A DNA stretch of 64,000 nucleotides from Zhongshania aliphaticivorans (GTDB taxonomy: Bacteria; Pseudomonadota; Gammaproteobacteria; Pseudomonadales; Spongiibacteraceae): positions 3,752,501 to 3,816,500 of the forward strand of contig NZ_CP014544.1 in assembly GCF_001586255.1 (NCBI RefSeq), written 5' to 3'. Shown piece by piece: positions 56,113 through 64,000 of the stretch. The position numbers were made by a program, and so were the translations under genes. Under the pieces are notes generated by a model. That model did not search any database and was not told where the DNA came from. It saw only the letters and a program-made list of their open reading frames with translations. Each line of letters begins with the position of its first letter. The stretch's first letter is position 1.

Positions 56113-57867
56113 ATGAAAGAAAAAGTTGCCGCACATATCCATCAGGCCCTGCAAACCCTGCGCAGCGCCCACGCTTGGCCGGAAGATCTGGTGGCAAATA
56201 TTCAGGTGGAGCACACCCGCGACAAGGCCCACGGCGATTTTGCCAGCAATATCGCGATGACCTTGGCCAAGCCCTTAAAGTCTAACCCCCGCGCCATTGC
56301 CCAACTCATTGTCGATGCCCTGCCCGAGACCAGCGATATTGTTAAAGTCGACATCGCCGGACCCGGCTTTATTAACTTTTTCGTTGACGAAGCCAGTAAC
56401 TATCAGGTTTTACACGATATTTTCGCTCAGGGTGAGCAGTTTGGCCGTCACCCCAGCCGCAATAAATCGATGCAGGTTGAGTTTGTCTCTGCCAACCCGA
56501 CTGGCCCGCTGCACGTTGGCCACGGTCGCGGCGCAGCCTACGGCGCCAGCGTTGCCAATATGCTGGAAGCCGCTGGCTACGATGTGTGCCGTGAATATTA
56601 CGTGAATGACGCCGGTCGCCAGATGGATATCCTCGGCACCAGCGTATGGCTGCGCTATTTGCAAGCCTGCGGCGAAACCATCACCTTCCCCAGCAATGGC
56701 TACCAGGGTGACTATATTGCCGACTATGGCCGCGAGCTGCTGGCCGAGCACGGCGAAATTCTGCGCCACTCCGCCGCTGAGGCCTTTGCTGGCGTTTGCG
56801 CTGACGCCCCCGAGGGCGACAAAGAAAAACATATCGACGGCCTTATCAACCGCGCCAAAGCGCTACTTGGCGACAACTACCAGATTACGTTTAACAAGGG
56901 CTTAGATGCCATTCTTGGCGATATTCGCAGCGATTTGGCCGAATTCGGCATCGAATACCAACAGTGGTTTTCTGAGCGCAGCCTGACCCAGAACCCCGAT
57001 CAGGTCGCCCGCGCCATCGCCAAATTACAGAACAATGGTTTTATTGAAGAGCGCGATGGCGCCCTGTGGTTTATGTCGACCCGCTTTGGCGACGACAAAG
57101 ACCGCGTGGTGAAGCGCGACAATGGTCAAACCACCTATTTCGCCTCCGACATTGCCTACCACCTCAATAAGTTTGAGCGCGGCTTCGACACCGTGGTCAA
57201 TATTTGGGGCGCCGATCACCATGGCTATATCTGCCGGGTTAAAGCAGCACTGCAAGCCATGGGCATCGATCCCGAAAAACTCGTGGTGCGGCTGGTGCAG
57301 TTTGTGTCGCTGTATCGCGGCGACCAGCAAGTACAAATGTCGACCCGCTCGGGCTCGTTTGTGACCCTGCGCGAGCTGCGTGAAGACGTTGGCAATGACG
57401 CCGCGCGCTTCTTCTATATTATGCGCAAGGCCGACCAAGCCACCGATTTCGATTTGGAATTAGCGAAGTCCGAGACCAAGGACAATCCGGTTTACTATAT
57501 TCAGTACGCCCACGCTCGGGTAGCCAGCATTCTGCGCAAACTCGCTGAGCAGGGCGAAACATGGACGCCAGCGGCGGGCCTTGCCAATTTAGCCAAGCTA
57601 GATAATGAAGCCGAAAAAGACCTGTTAGTAAAATTGTCACGCTACCCTGAGACACTGGCCAGCGCCGCCGAGCACTTTGAGCCCCACAGCTTGGCACATT
57701 ATTTACGAGAATTGGCTGGCGACTTTCACACCTATTACAACGCACACAAAATGCTCGGCGAAGATGTCGCTGTGCGCGACGCCCGACTTGCCTTGGCCTG
57801 CGCAGTACAACAAGTCTTGCGCAACGGCCTGAGCTTATTAGGCGTGTCGGCACCAGAGGAAATGTAA
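56113..57867 (+). CDS. argS: Arginyl-tRNA synthetase
   Basis: Class I aminoacyl-tRNA synthetase that charges tRNA-Arg. N-terminal Add-1 domain (VAAHIHQALQTL...HGDFASNIAMTLAK), signature VEFVSANPTGPLHVGHGRGA with the HIGH-type HVGH, and VQMSTRSGSFVTLRELR in place of KMSKS, as in most ArgRS. The C-terminal DALR anticodon-binding domain starts around YAHARVASILRKL. Length 584 is normal. It is followed three bases later by the SPOR gene and then hslVU, the Pseudomonas order. Confidence 0.96.
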   Translation: MKEKVAAHIHQALQTLRSAHAWPEDLVANIQVEHTRDKAHGDFASNIAMTLAKPLKSNPRAIAQLIVDALPETSDIVKVDIAGPGFINFFVDEASNYQVLHDIFAQGEQFGRHPSRNKSMQVEFVSANPTGPLHVGHGRGAAYGASVANMLEAAGYDVCREYYVNDAGRQMDILGTSVWLRYLQACGETITFPSNGYQGDYIADYGRELLAEHGEILRHSAAEAFAGVCADAPEGDKEKHIDGLINRAKALLGDNYQITFNKGLDAILGDIRSDLAEFGIEYQQWFSERSLTQNPDQVARAIAKLQNNGFIEERDGALWFMSTRFGDDKDRVVKRDNGQTTYFASDIAYHLNKFERGFDTVVNIWGADHHGYICRVKAALQAMGIDPEKLVVRLVQFVSLYRGDQQVQMSTRSGSFVTLRELREDVGNDAARFFYIMRKADQATDFDLELAKSETKDNPVYYIQYAHARVASILRKLAEQGETWTPAAGLANLAKLDNEAEKDLLVKLSRYPETLASAAEHFEPHSLAHYLRELAGDFHTYYNAHKMLGEDVAVRDARLALACAVQQVLRNGLSLLGVSAPEEM

Positions 57868-57870
57868 GGC

Positions 57871-58473
57871 ATGGCACAAGCTCCCAAAAAAACCAGTCGC
57901 GGCGCCACTCGCAGCCCCGCCAGCAGCGGCCTGCCTGCGTCGGTATTGCTCGGCACAGGCTTTATCGCCGGGGTAATTTGCTCGGTTTTGGTATTCAGCG
58001 CACTGAGCAAACAACCCAATAATGACGTTAAGGTAGCTGCCGCCAAGAGCGCCGCCGAGGCCAAGGTCAAAGCTGACCGCAAAGAAGTGACCACAAACAC
58101 CAAATTCGATTTCTTCACATTGCTCCCTGAGCGCGAAGTCATTGTCAATGACGAGCGCCCTGCACCCAAGCCGGTCGCGGCGGCAAGCGCACCCAAAAAC
58201 GACCGCCCACCGGTTGATGCCAAGCCTGACCCCAATATGGAAAAGTATATTCTGCAGGCCGGCTCCTTCCGCCAAGGCGCTGATGCAGATCGGCGCCGCG
58301 CCCAGATTCTGCTACTCGGCCTCGATGCCAAAGTAGAATCAGTTGAAGCAAACGGCGAGCGCTGGCACCGCGTTTATGTTGGCCCCTTCCAATCGCACAA
58401 CACCTTGAGTGATGCCCGCAGCAAGCTGATTAACGAGAGTATTGATACCCTGGTTATTCGCCAAAAGAACTAA
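57871..58473 (+). CDS. SPOR-domain membrane protein (FtsN-like)
   Basis: Single-pass inner-membrane protein of 200 residues: basic cytoplasmic start (PKKTSRGATRS), membrane helix at about 27-48 (VLLGTGFIAGVICSVLVFSAL), an Ala/Lys/Pro-rich periplasmic linker, then a C-terminal SPOR domain (about 127-200: YILQAGSFRQGADADRRRAQILLLGL...WHRVYVGPF). SPOR domains bind denuded peptidoglycan at the division septum. The layout is that of FtsN and related cell-division proteins; in Pseudomonas a similar gene also sits between argS and hslV. The stem is shorter than in E. coli FtsN. Confidence 0.88.
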   Translation: MAQAPKKTSRGATRSPASSGLPASVLLGTGFIAGVICSVLVFSALSKQPNNDVKVAAAKSAAEAKVKADRKEVTTNTKFDFFTLLPEREVIVNDERPAPKPVAAASAPKNDRPPVDAKPDPNMEKYILQAGSFRQGADADRRRAQILLLGLDAKVESVEANGERWHRVYVGPFQSHNTLSDARSKLINESIDTLVIRQKN

Positions 58474-58566
58474 GTATAAGCTCCCCGCGCCCTTGAAAAC
58501 CTCAAGGGCCAACCCCACTAACTCTGTTCACACTCGCTTTTCCCTATCAATTATAAGGAGTCCCGC

Positions 58567-59106
58567 GTGGAACAGTTTCGCGGCACCACAATACTCTCGG
58601 TTCGCCGGAATAATCAGGTCGTTATCGGCGGCGACGGTCAAGTCACCATGGGCAACACTGTGATGAAGGGCAACGCCCGCAAAGTCCGCCGCCTGTACAA
58701 AGAGCAAGTGCTGGCTGGCTTCGCTGGCGGCACCGCCGATGCTTTTACCCTGTTTGAGCTCTTCGAAGTTCAACTCGAAAAACACTCCGGCAAGCTCACC
58801 AAGGCCGCTGTTGAACTCGCCAAGGCCTGGCGCAGCGAGCGCTCTCTGCGCCAACTCGAAGCCCTGCTGATTGTCGCCGACAAAGAAACCACCCTGGTTA
58901 TCAGCGGCAATGGTGACGTCATCGAACCCGAAGACAATATGATTGCCATTGGCTCCGGCGGCTCCTTTGCCACCGCGGCGGCCCGGGCACTCATGGACAA
59001 CACCGAGCTTAGCGCCGGTGATATTGTTGAAAAAGGCCTGACCATTGCTGGTGATATCTGTATTTACACCAACCACAGCCGCACCATTGAATCTTTGGAA
59101 TACTAG
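58567..59106 (+). CDS. hslV: ATP-dependent protease subunit HslV
   Basis: Threonine peptidase that forms two stacked hexamers and degrades proteins unfolded by HslU. The mature protein starts at T7 of GTTILSVRR after removal of a six-residue leader (MEQFRG); E. coli HslV has only Met before that threonine. Other signatures: [43 protein letters not shown] and AIGSGG. The start is GTG 58567 with AAGGAG at 58554-58559. hslU follows after 26 bases. Confidence 0.96.
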   Translation: MEQFRGTTILSVRRNNQVVIGGDGQVTMGNTVMKGNARKVRRLYKEQVLAGFAGGTADAFTLFELFEVQLEKHSGKLTKAAVELAKAWRSERSLRQLEALLIVADKETTLVISGNGDVIEPEDNMIAIGSGGSFATAAARALMDNTELSAGDIVEKGLTIAGDICIYTNHSRTIESLEY

Positions 59107-59132
59107 CGCCCAAGGGCGCCTTCGGAGTCTCC

Positions 59133-60452
59133 ATGTCGACCATGACACCCCGTGAAATTGTTCACGAATTAGATAAACACATTGTTGGTCAGAGTGATGC
59201 CAAGCGCGCGGTGGCCATTGCCCTGCGCAATCGCTGGCGACGCATGCAGCTTAATGAAGAGCTGCGCGACGAAATCACCCCCAAGAACATTTTAATGATT
59301 GGCCCCACCGGTGTCGGCAAAACTGAAATTGCCCGCCGTCTGGCCAAACTCGCCAACGCGCCGTTCATTAAGGTTGAAGCCACCAAATTCACCGAAGTAG
59401 GTTATGTCGGTCGAGACGTGGAATCCATTATCCGCGATCTAGTTGATGTGTCGATTAAGCTGTATCGCGAACAGGCGATGGAGCAAGTGGCCCACCGCGC
59501 CGCTGACGCCGCCGAAGAGCGCATTCTCGACGCCTTATTGCCAGCTGCCCGTGGCGAGGCCACTGACGAAGAGCGCAATACCACTACTCGCCAACTATTC
59601 CGCAAAAAACTTCGAGAAGGCGAACTCGACGACCGAGAAATTGAAATAGAACTCAATATGGCACCGATAGGCGTAGAAATCATGGCCCCGCCGGGCATGG
59701 AAGAAATGACCAATCAGCTACAAGGCATGTTCTCCAAAATGGGCGGTGACCGCAAAAAAACTCGTCGCCTAACCGTTAAAGCCGCCGCCAAACAGCTCCA
59801 AGACGAAGAAGCCGCCAAGCTAATCAATGAAGAGGAACTGAAAGCCCGTGCGGTAGAAGCCGCCGAGCAAAACGGCATTGTCTTTATTGATGAAATAGAC
59901 AAGGTCGCCAAGCGCCAAGAAACCGGTGGCGCCGATGTGTCTCGCGAAGGTGTACAGCGGGATTTATTGCCGCTCATTGAAGGCTGTACGGTCAGCACCA
60001 AGCACGGCGTCATTCGCACCGACCATATTTTGTTTGTCGCTTCAGGCGCCTTCCATCTCAGCAAGCCATCGGACCTAATCCCAGAACTGCAGGGCCGCTT
60101 GCCGATTCGGGTAGAGCTTTCAGCATTAACACCTGAAGATTTTGAGCGCATTCTCACCGAGCCCCACGCCTCATTGACTGAGCAATATCAGGCATTGCTA
60201 GGAACCGAAGGCTTGAGCATTGAATTCACCGCCGATGGTATTCGCCGCATAGCCGAAACCGCGTGGGAAGTGAACGAGCGCACTGAGAACATCGGCGCTC
60301 GCCGCCTCCATACCATGCTCGAACGCCTACTGGAATCAATCTCCTTTGACGCTGGCGACATCAAAGACCCAGTAAAAATTGATGCCGATTACGTTAATGA
60401 GCAATTGGGTGAATTGGCGAAGGATGAGGATTTGAGCCGCTTTATTCTCTGA
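59133..60452 (+). CDS. hslU: ATP-dependent protease ATPase subunit HslU
   Basis: AAA+ unfoldase partner of HslV. Walker [16 protein letters not shown] near residue 55, [23 protein letters not shown], the intermediate (I) domain about 110-240 with [13 protein letters not shown], Walker [12 protein letters not shown] near 250 and sensor region [28 protein letters not shown]. The C-terminus ends LSRFIL, the tail that docks into HslV. Length 439 is normal. Copy E of the palindromic repeat follows 11 bases after the stop. Confidence 0.97.
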   Translation: MSTMTPREIVHELDKHIVGQSDAKRAVAIALRNRWRRMQLNEELRDEITPKNILMIGPTGVGKTEIARRLAKLANAPFIKVEATKFTEVGYVGRDVESIIRDLVDVSIKLYREQAMEQVAHRAADAAEERILDALLPAARGEATDEERNTTTRQLFRKKLREGELDDREIEIELNMAPIGVEIMAPPGMEEMTNQLQGMFSKMGGDRKKTRRLTVKAAAKQLQDEEAAKLINEEELKARAVEAAEQNGIVFIDEIDKVAKRQETGGADVSREGVQRDLLPLIEGCTVSTKHGVIRTDHILFVASGAFHLSKPSDLIPELQGRLPIRVELSALTPEDFERILTEPHASLTEQYQALLGTEGLSIEFTADGIRRIAETAWEVNERTENIGARRLHTMLERLLESISFDAGDIKDPVKIDADYVNEQLGELAKDEDLSRFIL

Positions 60453-60463
60453 TACGCAAAACG

Positions 60464-60524
60464 CGCCACGGGAGACGGAAAACGCTGTTACTGAATTTGC
60501 GTCTCCCGTCTCCCGTCCAGCATC
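60464..60524. repeat. GACGGGA-type palindromic repeat, copy E (after hslU)
   Basis: Left arm CACGGGAGACGGAAAACGC (60467-60485) and right arm GCGTCTCCCGTCTCCCGTC (60499-60517) form an inverted repeat with a 13-base middle, the shortest loop among the five copies. It lies between hslU and the DUF971 gene, so it may act as an intercistronic or 3' end structure. Confidence 0.8.
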
Positions 60525-60545
60525 TAGCCACCAACGGACACCACC

Positions 60546-60929
60546 ATGAGCCAAGCGCCTACCGACATTAAATTTCGCAAGCAGTCCCAGCAGCTGGAAC
60601 TCACTTACGCCAGCGGTGAGCAGTTTGCTTTGGACGCTGAGTTTTTGCGGGTGCATTCGCCCTCGGCTGAGGTGCGGGGTCATGGCGCGGGACAGGAGAC
60701 GCTGCAAACCGGCAAAATGCACGTGAAGATTACTGAGCTAATTCCGGTGGGCAATTACGCGTTGCAGCTGGTGTTCAGCGACGGCCACGACAGTGGTATT
60801 TTTTCTTGGGCTTATTTGCGGGAGCTGTGCGAAACCAAAGAGGCTAAGTGGGAAGCATATTTACAAAAGCTTCACGATGCCAAGGCCAGCCGTGACCCCG
60901 ACCAGCAGGTGGTTAAGTTTTTTGGTTAA
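60546..60929 (+). CDS. DUF971 protein (gamma-butyrobetaine hydroxylase-like N-terminal domain)
   Basis: 127-residue single-domain protein of the GBBH-like N-terminal (DUF971) family: LELTYASGEQFALDAEFLRVHSPSAEVRGHG, then HVKITELIPVGNYALQLVFSDGHDSGIFSWAYLRELC. The catalytic domain of gamma-butyrobetaine hydroxylase is absent. Related short proteins have been linked to iron-sulfur or metal handling, but function is uncertain. Its place after hslVU is the same in Pseudomonas. It is followed by a convergent small gene. Confidence 0.87.
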   Translation: MSQAPTDIKFRKQSQQLELTYASGEQFALDAEFLRVHSPSAEVRGHGAGQETLQTGKMHVKITELIPVGNYALQLVFSDGHDSGIFSWAYLRELCETKEAKWEAYLQKLHDAKASRDPDQQVVKFFG

Positions 60930-60942
60930 GCGATAACAGGGA

Positions 60943-61191
60943 TTAGTCGCGCAAGATAATTTGCGGATTTAAGTTTACCCCACCGTCTTCTTCTAAAACG
61001 CCAATATTGACACCGGTCGAGTTCTCAACCACCACTAATGGCGGCTCAAAGCTCGGATGGCGGATAAACTTCAACTGCCAACCGAAATTTTCGATGCGCC
61101 GCAAAGCGATTTTTTGCAAATCTGTCAGCATGCTCAAGGCATTATCGGGCACCCCGGGGGCTGCTTTACGCTTATCGTGTGTCATGTCCAT
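60943..61191 (-). CDS. Small conserved-looking protein of unknown function
   Basis: 82-residue soluble protein: KRKAAPGVPDNALSMLTDLQKIALRRIENFGWQLKFIRHPSFEPPLVVVENSTGVNIGVLEEDGGVNLNPQIILRD in outline, with an N-terminal helix and a C-terminal beta-rich half. Strong GGAGG six bases before ATG 61191 decides the start (the frame opens at 61248). I do not know a name or role. It is convergent with the DUF971 gene (stops 13 bases apart), and lies upstream of nothing in its own direction. Confidence 0.7.
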   Translation of the reverse strand: MDMTHDKRKAAPGVPDNALSMLTDLQKIALRRIENFGWQLKFIRHPSFEPPLVVVENSTGVNIGVLEEDGGVNLNPQIILRD

Positions 61192-61316
61192 AAACGCCCT
61201 CCAAGTTTCAGTCTTTAGCGAGTTAACGTTAGTCTTAAGTCGCGTCAAGCTCTAGCTCGGATTCACCGTATTGACATTATTAAAACCCCAACAAACGCAT
61301 TAGCCGCGCCCCAGGC

Positions 61317-62702
61317 TTAGAGATTTTCTTCAGCGAATGCCGCCAGTCGCGAGCGCTCAATGCCGTTGACGTGCATTATTCCCGCATGTTCGAAATTCTT
61401 ACATTTTTCAACAAGATACGTAAGCCCCGAGGTCAACGGCGAAATATATTTGTTGTCGATCTGCGCTAAATTGCCCAAGACCACGATTTTTGAGTTCACC
61501 CCCACCCGGGTAATAATGGATTTTAATTGAAACTGCGTGAGGCTCTGAGCCTCATCAATGACAATATAGGCATTATTAAAGGAGCGGCCTCGCATAAAAT
61601 TCAGTGACTTAAATTGAATATTCGCCTTGTCTTTTACGTACTCAATGCTACTGTAAGGCGATTCATCGCTGCCGTGTAAAACCTCCAAATTATCCTCAAA
61701 GGCCGCCAGCCAAGGCGCCATTTTCTCTTCTTCAGTACCAGGCAAGAAACCTATGTCTTCAGCCATCGGCGGCGTAGAGCGCGCCACAATCATTTTGTCA
61801 TAGCGTTTTTCTTCTAAAATGGCGTGCAAACCATACGCGAGCGCGATTAGCGTTTTACCGGAACCAGCAGGGCCCGTCATCACCGTCATATCAATATGAC
61901 TTTGCGCGATGAGAAAAAACGCCATGGCCTGTTCAAAATTGCGCGGACTCAAGCCCCACATGCGCTGGTGCATCAACTGATCACGACTGAGATCGAGCAG
62001 CTCTAGCTTATGCTCATCAAGTGAGCGCACCATGCCGACAAAATCATTGTCGTCGTAAACAAACTGATTAATATGCGCCTTCGGCAACAGCTCCCGGTTG
62101 AGCACATGGATGGTTTGACTGCCCTCCCGCAGAGTGTCGACCTTATCGACTGACTCCCACAATGTTCCCGCCAAATGCTCATAGCCCTTGGCCATATACT
62201 GAATGTCTTCTAACACTCGATCTTTACGGTAGTCCTCGACGTTCTCCAAGCCGGAGCCTTTGGCCTTGAGGCGCATATTGATGTCTTTGGTGACCAAGCA
62301 AACATAGGCTTCAGGAGCTTTTAACTGCAAATACAGGGCAACATTTATAATCCGGTTATCGTTGGCCTGATGTTCACTGCCATCGAGATAGGGCGCACCA
62401 GTGTCGTGGTTAATCAATTGATCTGGAAATATAGCCAGGCTGCCATTCAAGTCGTTATTACGGGCAGAGGGAATGGGCACCCCTTCTTGTATTGCCTTGG
62501 GGCTGGCGTTGAATAAAATTTTATCTATAGCGTTAATGGCAATTCGCGCTTCGCGACTCACATCCTTGTCGCGCCTGTCCTTGATGTGATCGAGTTCCTC
62601 CAGCACTGTCATCGGGATAACGACCCGATGCTCTTGAAAGGCGCTTAGCGCCATCGGGTCATGCAATAGAACATTGGTATCAAGAACAAAGATTTTTTCC
62701 AT
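61317..62702 (-). CDS. PIN-domain plus PhoH-family ATPase
   Basis: Fusion of a PIN ribonuclease-like domain and a PhoH ATPase, 461 residues. The PIN domain (1 to about 140) begins KIFVLDTNVLLHDPMAL and has the acidic residues expected of an RNase (D8, then MTVLEELDHIKD with E and D, and later CLVTKDINMRLKA). The PhoH domain has Walker A MTGPAGSGKTLIALAYG near residue 258 and Walker B YIVIDEAQSLTQFQLK near 355. Proteins of this pairing couple RNA unwinding and cleavage. The frame opens at 62768, but ATG 62702 fits the family start. The gene stands alone. Confidence 0.93.
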   Translation of the reverse strand: MEKIFVLDTNVLLHDPMALSAFQEHRVVIPMTVLEELDHIKDRRDKDVSREARIAINAIDKILFNASPKAIQEGVPIPSARNNDLNGSLAIFPDQLINHDTGAPYLDGSEHQANDNRIINVALYLQLKAPEAYVCLVTKDINMRLKAKGSGLENVEDYRKDRVLEDIQYMAKGYEHLAGTLWESVDKVDTLREGSQTIHVLNRELLPKAHINQFVYDDNDFVGMVRSLDEHKLELLDLSRDQLMHQRMWGLSPRNFEQAMAFFLIAQSHIDMTVMTGPAGSGKTLIALAYGLHAILEEKRYDKMIVARSTPPMAEDIGFLPGTEEEKMAPWLAAFEDNLEVLHGSDESPYSSIEYVKDKANIQFKSLNFMRGRSFNNAYIVIDEAQSLTQFQLKSIITRVGVNSKIVVLGNLAQIDNKYISPLTSGLTYLVEKCKNFEHAGIMHVNGIERSRLAAFAEENL

Positions 62703-63045
62703 AGGGGACTCTCTGTTGGCAACATAGCGAAAAATCGGCACATCATCGTCTTCGAAGCTTGAGCACAATGGGGCCGGGAATAAACAAGGGCATCAAAAAG
62801 AAGGGTGTAAAACGGTAGCGACGGCGCAGCGTAGACGCGAAGCGCGAAAGGTTTGTTACTGTCAGCCCGTAGGCTATAAGAGTTTGGCGGCAACAGCCCG
62901 CTCCATACAACACAGCGTAGCTTGATTATTAAAAGCGATGGCCATCAATGTCAACCGTTATTACTTTGATATCGGAAGACTCAGCAGCGCATTTCCGCTA
63001 CCCTGTACCCCTTTTTAGCGACCCGAATACAGGTACCAGGCCTCC
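62703..63045. other. Divergent spacer between PIN-PhoH and RNase II genes
   Basis: About 340 bases containing two small open frames without ribosome sites. No terminator, palindrome or RNA gene seen. It presumably holds promoters for both flanking genes. Confidence 0.45.
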
Positions 63046-64000
63046 ATGCTCGACAAAAATGCCCTGCAGCAACTCCGCCAACTCAAAACTCATATTGTTG
63101 AAACCAAAGACCAAGGTGAGGGCGAAGTTCGCGGCAGTCAACGCCGCTTCGGTTTTGTTCGCCTCGACGACAACCGCGATGTATTTCTGGCGCCAGACGA
63201 TATGCAGCGGGTATTTCCCGGTGATCGCGTAAAGATTACGGTGCACACCGACGACAAGGGCAAATTTAAAGCCGAGCTGGAAAAACTGATCGACAGCCCA
63301 CTGGACTGTTTCACCGGTCGTTATGTGGTGCGGGGCCAGGGCCATTTTGTAGAACCCGACTTGCCGCGCTTTAACAAATTGCTGTTTATTCCGCCTTCAC
63401 AGCGGAAAAAATGCGCCGAAGGCGATCTCCTGTACTGCCAAGTGGCACAGCACCCCTTTAAAGACGGCAAATCCCAAGTAAAGGTACTTGAAAATATCGG
63501 CAGTCCCGATCAACCCGGTATCGAAGGCAAATACACTCAGCGCAAATTCAAACTGCCTAGAGACTGGCCCGCGAGCTGCGGTATAACCGAAGATAAGTAC
63601 TTAGACGGCCGCGAAGATCTGCGGGATTTACCGTTTGTCACCATCGACTCGGCAGAAACCCGTGACCTAGACGACGCGCTATGGGCTCAAAGCAATGCGC
63701 AAGGCTGGTTGCTAAAAGTTGCCGTTGCCGATCCTGGCGCGGTAATAGCGCCGGGCAGCCCGACTGATATCGCCGCCAAACAACGCGCCAGCAGCGTTTA
63801 CCTGCCAGGCTTTACCCAGCCGATGATACCCAATAGCATTTCGCAGGGCGCCTGCTCACTGCTCGCTGACGAAGATCGCGCCGCGATTGTCTGCACCCTG
63901 CAGGTTGGTATTGATGGCGATATTAGTGACATTCAATTTAGCGAGGCGCTGATCCGTTCCCACGCCAAGCTAAGTTACACCGATGTACACGCCCATATTC
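63046..64000 (+). CDS. rnb: Exoribonuclease II (partial, runs off the window)
   Basis: First 318 codons of an RNB-family 3'-to-5' exoribonuclease. The N-terminus (LDKNALQQLRQLKTHIVETKDQGEGEV) and cold-shock domains (RRFGFVRLDDNRDVFLAPDDMQRVFPGD) resemble E. coli RNase II rather than RNase R, which has a longer lead. The RNB domain begins near residue 190: RDLPFVTIDSAETRDLDDALWA carries the catalytic aspartates, then VAVADPGAVIAPGSPTDIAAKQRASSVYLPG. The start is ATG 63046; the sequence continues in frame to the last base. The missing part holds the end of the catalytic domain and the S1 domain. Confidence 0.93.
   Translation, partial: MLDKNALQQLRQLKTHIVETKDQGEGEVRGSQRRFGFVRLDDNRDVFLAPDDMQRVFPGDRVKITVHTDDKGKFKAELEKLIDSPLDCFTGRYVVRGQGHFVEPDLPRFNKLLFIPPSQRKKCAEGDLLYCQVAQHPFKDGKSQVKVLENIGSPDQPGIEGKYTQRKFKLPRDWPASCGITEDKYLDGREDLRDLPFVTIDSAETRDLDDALWAQSNAQGWLLKVAVADPGAVIAPGSPTDIAAKQRASSVYLPGFTQPMIPNSISQGACSLLADEDRAAIVCTLQVGIDGDISDIQFSEALIRSHAKLSYTDVHAHI

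Overview
The window looks like chromosome from a free-living marine or aquatic gammaproteobacterium, most likely of the Cellvibrionales/Spongiibacteraceae type. This rests on gene order and protein sequence, not on any search. The orders xseB-ispA-dxs, nrdR-ribD-ribE-ribBX-ribH-nusB-thiL-pgpA and rpmE/priA-argS-SPOR-hslV-hslU-DUF971 are gammaproteobacterial. TonB receptors of the Xanthomonas/Caulobacter type and an ACAD10/11-like acyl-CoA dehydrogenase cluster suit an aerobic heterotroph. I saw no rRNA, tRNA, CRISPR array, transposase or integrase.

Layout. 0-3.3 kb: xseB, ispA, dxs (exonuclease VII subunit and isoprenoid precursors). 3.3-7.9 kb: a CS1/CFA-type chaperone-usher pilus cluster (two pilins and usher on the minus strand, chaperone divergent) lying between dxs and ribA. 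7.9-10.7 kb: ribA, a periplasmic-type aspartic protease and a fused thiDE. 10.8-17.6 kb: an RssB/RssC-like PP2C-STAS switch, a thioesterase, a TSUP permease, a KefB-type antiporter, a pirin and an LLM oxidoreductase. 17.7-23.5 kb: a co-directional cluster of a PhnD-like periplasmic binding protein, a membrane protein with a probable cytoplasmic winged helix, a 20-bp palindrome, a TonB-dependent receptor and an exported tyrosine-type phosphatase; this looks like a sense-and-import unit and is the best candidate for an undescribed system. 23.5-28.1 kb: thiC-thiO-thiS-thiG under a TPP riboswitch.

28.2-31.6 kb is an AT-richer accessory segment. It holds a broken Big_2-domain lipoprotein gene and two exported proteins of unknown function, and it is bounded by the intact 3' end of purT on one side and a decayed copy of the same purT 3' end on the other. 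31.7-40.3 kb: purT, the riboflavin/thiamine operon and glyA. 40.5-42.8 kb: a small zinc-ribbon gene and ettA. 42.9-48.6 kb: two SDRs, a histidine phosphatase, an APH-like kinase and an acyl-CoA dehydrogenase, with a divergent LysR; the kinase plus ACAD10/11-like pairing suggests hydroxyacyl-CoA catabolism. 48.6-52.8 kb: malic enzyme, rpmE, priA. 52.8-56.1 kb: a low-GC insertion with three unrecognised envelope or exported proteins between priA and argS. 56.1-64 kb: argS, an SPOR protein, hslVU, DUF971, a small unknown, a PIN-PhoH protein, and the start of RNase II running off the end.

A family of imperfect palindromes whose arms are built from a GACGGGA heptamer occurs at five intergenic places, always next to the 3' end of a gene and twice inside the thi operon. 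It is a REP-like family that I do not recognise by name.

Many start sites were moved inward from the longest open frame because a Shine-Dalgarno sequence or family length favours it; each case is noted. Functions come from motif recognition by eye.
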